Shown: one piece after another, positions 59,020 to 64,000 of the stretch
Numbering within the stretch: the stretch's first letter is position 1
Layout of the letters: every line of letters starts with the position of its first letter
Assembly: GCF_003846175.1 (NCBI RefSeq)
Contig: NZ_ML123047.1
Coordinates: forward strand, 301,345-365,344
DNA from: Streptomyces sp. ADI95-17
GTDB lineage: Bacteria; Actinomycetota; Actinomycetes; Streptomycetales; Streptomycetaceae
Direction: 5' to 3'
Length of the DNA stretch: 64,000 nt
The notes under the pieces: generated by a model
Seen by the model: the letters and a program-made list of their open reading frames with translations, nothing else
What the model was told of the DNA's origin: nothing
Database searches by the model: none
Position numbers and translations under genes: made by a program

Positions 59020-59529
59020 GTGACCTTGTTTCTCGGTCTCGGCATTGCGGGAATCGTTCTGCTCGTGCTGTCCCTGATCTTCGACGGAGTCCTCGAAGGG
59101 CTCTTCGGGGGCGTACTGGACGGCCTGTTCGACGGCCTCCTGTCCCTCCCGGTCATCGCCGGATTCCTCTCGATGCTCGGCTTCGGCGGAGCGATCGTGC
59201 TCGGCACCACCGGCGCCGGCACGATCGTCGCGACCGCCGCCGGAGTGCTGGCCGGGCTCGTCGCGGCCTGGCTGACCTGGAAGTTCAGCCGGGCCCTGAT
59301 GCGGGACCAGACCAGCGTCACACCGCGCAGCGACGATCTCGTGGGCACCTCCGGGTCGGTCGTCACGGCCATCCCGGCCGGCGGCTACGGAGAGGTCCTG
59401 CTGCAACTCGCGGGCCAGCCCGTGAAGCTGGCGGCGAAGAGCGCGGCGCCGGTCGCACGCGGCACCGAGATCTGGGTGGAGTCCGCACTGTCGTCCACCT
59501 CGGTCGCGGTCCGCCCCGTCGAGCGCTGA
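59020..59529 (+). CDS. NfeD-like membrane protein
   Basis: A 169-residue protein with an N-terminal helix (VTLFLGLGIAGIVLLVLSLIF) and further helices (VIAGFLSMLGFGGAIVLGTTGAG, VATAAGVLAGLVAAWLTW), then an OB-fold C-terminus (DDLVGTSGSVVTAIPAGGYGEVLLQLAGQPVKLAAKS). This is the NfeD/OB-fold partner of flotillins. GTG 59020 after GGGGAGGG; the upstream frame is non-coding. Flotillin follows in the same direction. Confidence 0.85.
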   Translation: MTLFLGLGIAGIVLLVLSLIFDGVLEGLFGGVLDGLFDGLLSLPVIAGFLSMLGFGGAIVLGTTGAGTIVATAAGVLAGLVAAWLTWKFSRALMRDQTSVTPRSDDLVGTSGSVVTAIPAGGYGEVLLQLAGQPVKLAAKSAAPVARGTEIWVESALSSTSVAVRPVER

Positions 59530-59665
59530 GTCCGGCCGTCGAGCGCCGACCACCGTCCTGACCGATCCACCGTGCCGCGTCGCACCACGCCACACCGCGG
59601 CACACCGCGGCACACCGCCCGAAACCTAGCTGCCGTCCCCGCAGGGAGGCAGGGGGGACACCTTT

Positions 59666-61105
59666 ATGAGCCCAGTCGTGACCGCAGTCGCCGGAGTCGT
59701 CGTACTCGTGGTGCTGCTCGCCCTCGTCGTCATCACCCGCTACAAGGTCGCCGGGCCCAGCGAGGCGTTCATCATCACCGGCCGCCGCGGCAAGAAGTCC
59801 ACCGACCCGGTGACCGGCCGCACCAGCATCGACAACAGCGGCCAGAAGGTCGTGGTCGGCGGCGGCGTCTTCGTCGTCCCGTTCGTCCAGCAGAAGTTCA
59901 CCCTGGACCTCTCCAGCCGGCACATCCCGATCGCGGTGCGCGGCGCCGTCACCCTGCGCGGTGTGAAGTCCAACCTGGAAGGCGTCGCGATCGTCAAGGT
60001 CGGCGGCAGCGAGGAAGCGATCCGGGCCGCGGCCCAGCGTTTCCTCCAGCAGCAGGACGGCATCGTCGGCTTCACCCAGGAAGTGCTCTCCGGCGCACTG
60101 CGCGCCATCGTCGGCCGGATGTCGGTCGAGGACATCATCCGTGACCGGGCCGCGTTCGCCGGGCAGGTCGCGGAGGAGGCCGAGGCCAGCCTCTCCGGCC
60201 AGGGCCTGATCCTGGACGCCTTCCAGATCCAGGACATCACCACCGAGGGCTCCTACCTGGAGGACCTCGGCCGTCCGGAGGCCGCCCGCGCCAAGCAGGA
60301 GGCGGACATCGCCGAGGCGATCGCCAAGCGGGCCTCCGAGCAGGCCCGGCTGAAGGCCGCCGAGGAGATCGCCATCGCCGAGCGGACCTTCTACCTCAAG
60401 CAGGCGGAGATCAAGGCCGAGACGGAAGCCGCCGCGGCCAAGGCCAACGCGGCGGGCCCGCTCGCCGAGGCGGCCCGTCAGCAGGAGGTCCTGGAGGAGC
60501 AGGAGAAGGTCGCCCAGCGCCAGGCCGCACTGACCGACCGCGAGCTCGACACCAAGGTCCGCAAGCCCGCCGACGCCGCCCGCTACCAGGCCGAGCAGGA
60601 GGCCGAGGCCCGCCGGATCGCCCAGGTCAAGGAGGCCGAGGCGGACGCCGAGCGCTCCCGCCTGACCGGTCAGGGCGAGAAGCTGCACCGCTCGGCGCTC
60701 GCCGACGCCGTACGCATCGAGGGCGAGGCGGAGGCCGCGGCCATCGCGGCGAAGGGTGCGGCCGAGGCCGAGGCCATGCAGAAGAAGGCCGACGCGTTCG
60801 CGCAGTACGGCGACGCGGCCGTGCTCCAGATGCTGGTCGAGGTGCTGCCCGAGGTCGTCGCCAAGGCGTCCGAGCCGCTGAGCGCCGTCGACAAGATGAC
60901 CGTGATCTCGACGGACGGCGCGAGCCAGCTGTCGCGTACGGTCACCGACAACGTCGCCCAGGGCATGGAACTCCTCAGCTCCACCACGGGAGTCGACCTC
61001 GCCGCCCTGCTGAAGAACCTCAAGGGCTCGGGCTCCAGGGCCGAGACCCCGGCCCGGCCGGAGACCGCCGCCGCGCCGAACGGCAAGATCGAGATCACCG
61101 ACTGA
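59666..61105 (+). CDS. Flotillin (SPFH family)
   Basis: A 479-residue protein: N-terminal membrane segment (VVTAVAGVVVLVVLLALVVI), SPFH/Band-7 domain (about 35-190), and a long Ala/Glu-rich coiled coil (about 200-370). C-terminal TDNVAQGMELLSSTTGVDLAALLKNL is typical of flotillin. It forms oligomers in membrane microdomains; NfeD upstream is the usual partner. GAGGCAGGGGGGAC stretch before the ATG. Terminated at 61128-61158. Confidence 0.95.
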   Translation: MSPVVTAVAGVVVLVVLLALVVITRYKVAGPSEAFIITGRRGKKSTDPVTGRTSIDNSGQKVVVGGGVFVVPFVQQKFTLDLSSRHIPIAVRGAVTLRGVKSNLEGVAIVKVGGSEEAIRAAAQRFLQQQDGIVGFTQEVLSGALRAIVGRMSVEDIIRDRAAFAGQVAEEAEASLSGQGLILDAFQIQDITTEGSYLEDLGRPEAARAKQEADIAEAIAKRASEQARLKAAEEIAIAERTFYLKQAEIKAETEAAAAKANAAGPLAEAARQQEVLEEQEKVAQRQAALTDRELDTKVRKPADAARYQAEQEAEARRIAQVKEAEADAERSRLTGQGEKLHRSALADAVRIEGEAEAAAIAAKGAAEAEAMQKKADAFAQYGDAAVLQMLVEVLPEVVAKASEPLSAVDKMTVISTDGASQLSRTVTDNVAQGMELLSSTTGVDLAALLKNLKGSGSRAETPARPETAAAPNGKIEITD

Positions 61106-61127
61106 TCCGGCGGACCGACTCCCGTAC

Positions 61128-61158
61128 GTGCCCGGGTGGTTGCACACCACCCGGGCAC
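61128..61158. terminator. Hairpin after the flotillin gene
   Basis: 13-bp perfect stem (61128-61140 with 61146-61158), 5-base loop; bidirectional toward the convergent Ddn-like gene. Confidence 0.75.
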
Positions 61159-61172
61159 GCCCGTGTCCGGAC

Positions 61173-61568
61173 TCAGTCCGCGAGATCCACCCGCACGGTC
61201 AGCAGGTTCGTACCCATCGCCCGCACGACGGCGCTGTTGTAGCGCGGCAGGGTCCGGAGCCGGGCACGGGCGTCGTCCTGGGGCAACGGGTGCGCGACCC
61301 CGTCGTACCAGCGGCCCGCGATACGGACCCGGACCCGCGGGTCGGCCAGGATGTTGCGGACGTACTGCGACTTCTCCCCGAACTCCGAGACCAGCCAGAA
61401 CTCCTGGCCCACACGCCGCCCGCCGACCGGGGTACGACGCGGCCGGCCGGAGGTGCGGCCCGTCGTCTCCAGCAGAATCTGCGACCCGGACCGTCTGGCC
61501 AGCGGGTTGACGACATTCCGCTGAAGCGAGGTGACCGCCCGGAATTTGAGATCCCGAAAGTCCGCCAT
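61173..61568 (-). CDS. Deazaflavin (F420)-dependent nitroreductase-family oxidoreductase
   Basis: A 131-residue split-barrel protein of the Ddn family: LLETTGRTSGRPRRTPVG, EFWLVSEFGEKSQYVRNILADPRVRVRI, and RYNSAVVRAM. These reduce nitro or quinone substrates with F420H2. Start ATG 61568 behind GAAGGGG; a longer frame contains a repeated Tyr-Glu-Gly stretch and is not used. Convergent to flotillin across the terminator. Confidence 0.9.
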   Translation of the reverse strand: MADFRDLKFRAVTSLQRNVVNPLARRSGSQILLETTGRTSGRPRRTPVGGRRVGQEFWLVSEFGEKSQYVRNILADPRVRVRIAGRWYDGVAHPLPQDDARARLRTLPRYNSAVVRAMGTNLLTVRVDLAD

Positions 61569-61737
61569 CGCGTGCCCCTTCCGCTCGTAGCCTTCGTAGC
61601 CTTCGTACCGCTTCACGACTGCGCCCGCGAGCCTACGACGCCACGCCTCTGTCGCCGCACAGCGTGGCGCTGCCGCGGGCGGACATGGCGGCAAGCCCCC
61701 CGTCCGGCCCCGCCCCGCCCCTGGCCCTCGTTCCTGC

Positions 61738-61773
61738 CCCTTCCTCTGTCCCTTCCCCTTCCTCTGTCCCTTC
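61738..61773. repeat. 18-bp tandem repeat, 2 copies plus a partial
   Basis: CCCTTCCTCTGTCCCTTC at 61738-61755 and 61756-61773, then CCCTTCC. Pyrimidine-rich on the plus strand; lies after the anti-sigma-like gene stop. Confidence 0.75.
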
Positions 61774-61792
61774 CCCTTCCCCTGCCAACAGG

Positions 61793-62620
61793 TCAGCCGA
61801 CGGCGCCGAGGATCGGGGCCCAGGTGGGACCGGTGAGTGCGGCCACCGCCTGCTTCTGGGAGAGCGGAGGGGTGTCACGGGTCGGCTTCGGAGTGTTTCC
61901 GCCACTGAAGTCGCCGGCGGTGTTCCACTGCACCATCTGAAGCTGGGCGCCGGTCGACTTCAGGGTCACCGTCGTCGTCCAGCGGTGCGCGATCACGGAG
62001 TCGGGGACGGAGCCGGCGCCCATCGACTGCCTTTCCGCGATCTTCTCCGACACCACCAGGGCACCGCCGGGAAGCGCGGTGCTGCTCGGCAGCTCGCTCA
62101 GCTCGCAGGTGTCACCGGCGTCAGCACGCCCGGCCATGTTGTCGCAGTTCAGCCCGTCGCCGTCCCTGAGCGGCAGTTTGAGCCGCAGGGCCGAGACACC
62201 GACGTTGGCGGCGCCGTGCCCGTCGTTGACGGCCACTTCGCCGTTGGCGACCCATCCGCCGTTCGGATTCGAGGGGTCGTTGCTCTGTCCGTGCTCCCGG
62301 CCGAACCGGCTCCCGGGGAACGTCTTCTTCACGGCGTCGATCATCTGGGTGCCGGTGATCGCGGAACGGGGCATCGCCAGCGCCACCGCTTCCATGTCGG
62401 ATCCTGCGGAGCGAGCCCCGGCGAGCACGCCGGGAAGCACCAGGCCGGCCGCCGCGATCGCGGCGCAGGCACCGACCCCGGCGACGACACCGGCGCTGCG
62501 CCGGCGACGGCTGCGGCTCCGCCCGCGCTCTACGGCCCGGCCCGTGAGCGCGGTGAGATCGGGTTCGAGGGATTCGGTCGTGCGGTCCAGGGCGTGTGCG
62601 AGGTCTGCTTCGAACGGCAT
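61793..62620 (-). CDS. Membrane protein downstream of the ECF sigma factor (putative anti-sigma-like)
   Basis: A 275-residue protein: N-terminal cytoplasmic part (about residues 1-45, MPFEADLAHALDRTTESLEP with a basic Arg/Ser cluster), one membrane helix (VVAGVGACAAIAAAGLVLPGVL), and a large external domain with two Cys (LNCDNMAG, DTCELSEL). The layout is that of an anti-sigma factor but no ZAS motif (HxxxCxxC) is present. ATG 62620 after GAAGGTG. Genetically coupled by 66 bases to the sigma gene. Confidence 0.72.
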   Translation of the reverse strand: MPFEADLAHALDRTTESLEPDLTALTGRAVERGRSRSRRRRSAGVVAGVGACAAIAAAGLVLPGVLAGARSAGSDMEAVALAMPRSAITGTQMIDAVKKTFPGSRFGREHGQSNDPSNPNGGWVANGEVAVNDGHGAANVGVSALRLKLPLRDGDGLNCDNMAGRADAGDTCELSELPSSTALPGGALVVSEKIAERQSMGAGSVPDSVIAHRWTTTVTLKSTGAQLQMVQWNTAGDFSGGNTPKPTRDTPPLSQKQAVAALTGPTWAPILGAVG

Positions 62621-62686
62621 GCTGGCGGCACCTTCTCTGTCTCTGACGGGGGTTCTGCGACGGGTTCGACCGGTGTGCACCGTTGT

Positions 62687-63193
62687 TCAGTGCGGGACCA
62701 GGTCGGACAGGCTGTCGCCGAGCAACGCACGCACCCTGTTGAGTGCCCGGGTGCCCCGGGAGCGGACCGCGCTGCTGCTCAGCCTGAGCATCCCGGCGGT
62801 CTCCTCGATGCTGCGGTCCTCCCAGTAGCGCAGCAGCAGCACCGCCCGGTCCCGGGGCGGGAGTTGACCGAGCGCGTCCAGCAGGGTGAGCCGCAGTGCG
62901 GCGTCCGGTCCGGCCGCCGCACTGTCGGGCATGTTCCCGGTGGGGCGCTCTCCGGTGCTGCGCCGACGCCGCAGGGTGAGGGAGGTACGGACCAGGACCG
63001 TCTGGGCGTAGGCCGCCGGGCTGTCCGCCCTGGCCACCCGCTTCCAGTGCACGTACACCCGGCTGAGGGTCTCCTGGACCAGGTCCTCGGCAAGATATGT
63101 GTCACCGGCCGCGAGGACGTACGCCGACCGGTACAGCGCCTTCGCCCTCTCGGCCACGAACTCCAGGTACTGATCCTCCTGCGCTGATTTCAC
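62687..63193 (-). CDS. SigE-family ECF RNA polymerase sigma factor
   Basis: A 168-residue ECF sigma factor: region 2 (DTYLAEDLVQETLSRVYVHWKRV) and region 4 (LGQLPPRDRAVLLLRYWEDRSIEETAGMLRLSSSAVRSRGTRALNRVRALL). Matches the SigE family common in Streptomyces. GTG start. Downstream gene likely modulates it. Its own promoter is not resolved. Confidence 0.93.
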   Translation of the reverse strand: MKSAQEDQYLEFVAERAKALYRSAYVLAAGDTYLAEDLVQETLSRVYVHWKRVARADSPAAYAQTVLVRTSLTLRRRRSTGERPTGNMPDSAAAGPDAALRLTLLDALGQLPPRDRAVLLLRYWEDRSIEETAGMLRLSSSAVRSRGTRALNRVRALLGDSLSDLVPH

Positions 63194-63423
63194 TCGGCCC
63201 CCGCCTGCTCTCTTGTTCCGTGATCCCCGTGCATACCCCTTTGACTACGTGGAACGGCAGGATGTCGCGCGGCACGAGCACCTTCTTCTCCACCGCTCTT
63301 CCGCGATTCGGCGTGGCGACAAGCCCGAAGCGGCCGCTGGGGGGACTGCTGGGCCCCCGCTCTGCGCCTGCCGCTAAAGTGCGATGCTTGTTCGATTCGC
63401 CGGGGGGCGGAGGGGGTGCGGCA

Positions 63424-63903
63424 TTGAGCGCGCAACTGAGAGACATCGCCGGAGAGTTGGCGAAGCTGTTGTGGCGGGAACACACCGTGTACCGGGAACG
63501 GTCCGGCGGCGTGGTCATCCGGGCCGAGCATGTGCGGCGGTGGATCAGCCTCGCTCCGACGGGCGGCCGGGACGAGACCCTCGTACGCGTGGGGCGCATC
63601 CTGGACGGCGGCACCACCGCTCCGGCGCGCCTGGAGGCCGTGGTGCACCTCTCCGCCGGCACGGGCGTGCTCGCCGCGACCTGCCGCCGCCTGCTCGCCG
63701 AGGCGGCTGCCGATGTGGCGCCGGGCGCGCCGGGACGGGCAGCGTCCGGGCGGTCCAAGGGGGCCAAGGGGGCCAAACGGTCCGGGCGGGCCGCGCGGCC
63801 CAAAGGCAGTGGGAAGCACACCAGCTTCAGTTCATGGGTGATCCTCGTCTGCGTCGCCGGCGTGATCGCCCTGTACGTCTACACCACCGCGACGCGCGGC
63901 TGA
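63424..63903 (+). CDS. Small membrane-tethered hypothetical protein with TTG start
   Basis: A 159-residue protein. N-terminal alpha/beta part (LSAQLRDIAGELAKLLWREHTVYRERSGGVVIRAEHVRRW), then a basic Gly/Lys/Arg-rich linker (GRSKGAKGAKRSGRAARPKG), and a C-terminal membrane helix (SSWVILVCVAGVIALYVYT). It is thus tail-anchored. The start is TTG 63424: GGAGGGGG (63409-63416) lies seven bases upstream and a TAAAGT -10 box (63375-63380) upstream of that; earlier in-frame starts have neither. Function unknown. Confidence 0.7.
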   Translation: MSAQLRDIAGELAKLLWREHTVYRERSGGVVIRAEHVRRWISLAPTGGRDETLVRVGRILDGGTTAPARLEAVVHLSAGTGVLAATCRRLLAEAAADVAPGAPGRAASGRSKGAKGAKRSGRAARPKGSGKHTSFSSWVILVCVAGVIALYVYTTATRG

Positions 63904-64000
63904 CCAGCGCTACGGGGAGACATCAGCCGGCTGCCTTCCAGGGGCTCCGGCCCCGTGACCGGAACATCGCCGGGGCGCAGCCGCCCGTCCCGTCCCGCCC

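Overview
The window looks like a piece of a Streptomyces (or close relative) chromosome. GC is very high with strong third-position GC. Several families are typical of the genus: a conservon (CvnA-D) with two cytochromes P450, XRE/DUF397 pairs, a DUF6243-like peptide, an LAXTG cell-wall protein, SigE-type sigma factor, SpoIIE phosphatase and an F420-type oxidoreductase. GTG and TTG starts, 4-base ATGA/GTGA overlaps and likely leaderless starts also fit. I see no rRNA, no convincing tRNA, no insertion sequence, no CRISPR array and no replication origin.

Layout. 1-5.4 kb: the tail of an unknown gene, a DUF6243-like peptide, a two-gene Shedu-type (DUF4263 nuclease) candidate defence unit, a PIG-L/LmbE deacetylase and an alanine-rich secreted protein with an LAATG sorting signal. 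5.5-17.1 kb: mostly housekeeping or hypothetical genes (alpha/beta hydrolase, NodB-type deacetylase, PAP2 membrane enzyme, DUF1838 protein, TetR regulator, MFS exporter). 17.5-23.9 kb: conservon cvnA-B-C-D followed by a CYP157-like P450 without the ExxR motif, a CYP154-like P450 and an enoyl-CoA hydratase-like gene. 24-28.3 kb: a winged-helix-type protein, an FAD oxidoreductase behind a LacI-type operator palindrome, a short leader ORF before a hydrolase, and a membrane protein.

28.7-33.9 kb holds the most interesting locus: a NUDIX hydrolase, an XRE/TPR regulator and, divergently across a perfect palindrome, an operon of a small ORF, a CxxCxGxG zinc-ribbon protein, a radical SAM/SPASM enzyme and a 54-residue peptide ending in a Cys/acidic tail. 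A GNAT acetyltransferase with a probable leaderless start and a decayed ORF follow. This reads as an uncharacterised RiPP-like pathway.

34-50.6 kb: an MMPL transporter with a NarL-type two-component system, a VOC protein, a phosphoribosyltransferase, a secreted TAP-like hydrolase, an XRE/DUF397/DUF397 array opposite two tiny Cys-motif ORFs, an AhpD-like protein, CrcB-DUF190-CrcB fluoride exporter genes, an SDR, a Tat-exported phosphoesterase, a DEAD-box helicase and a cold-shock protein. 50.6-54.4 kb: a candidate small RNA with promoter, strong 5' hairpin and Rho-independent terminator, then a tight HTH / ImmA-IrrE protease / MAB_1171c-like membrane protein / PAP2-like operon. 54.5-64 kb: GNAT, SpoIIE phosphatase, DUF1876, hydrolase, peroxiredoxin, NfeD-flotillin pair, Ddn-like oxidoreductase, and an ECF sigma factor with a putative membrane partner.
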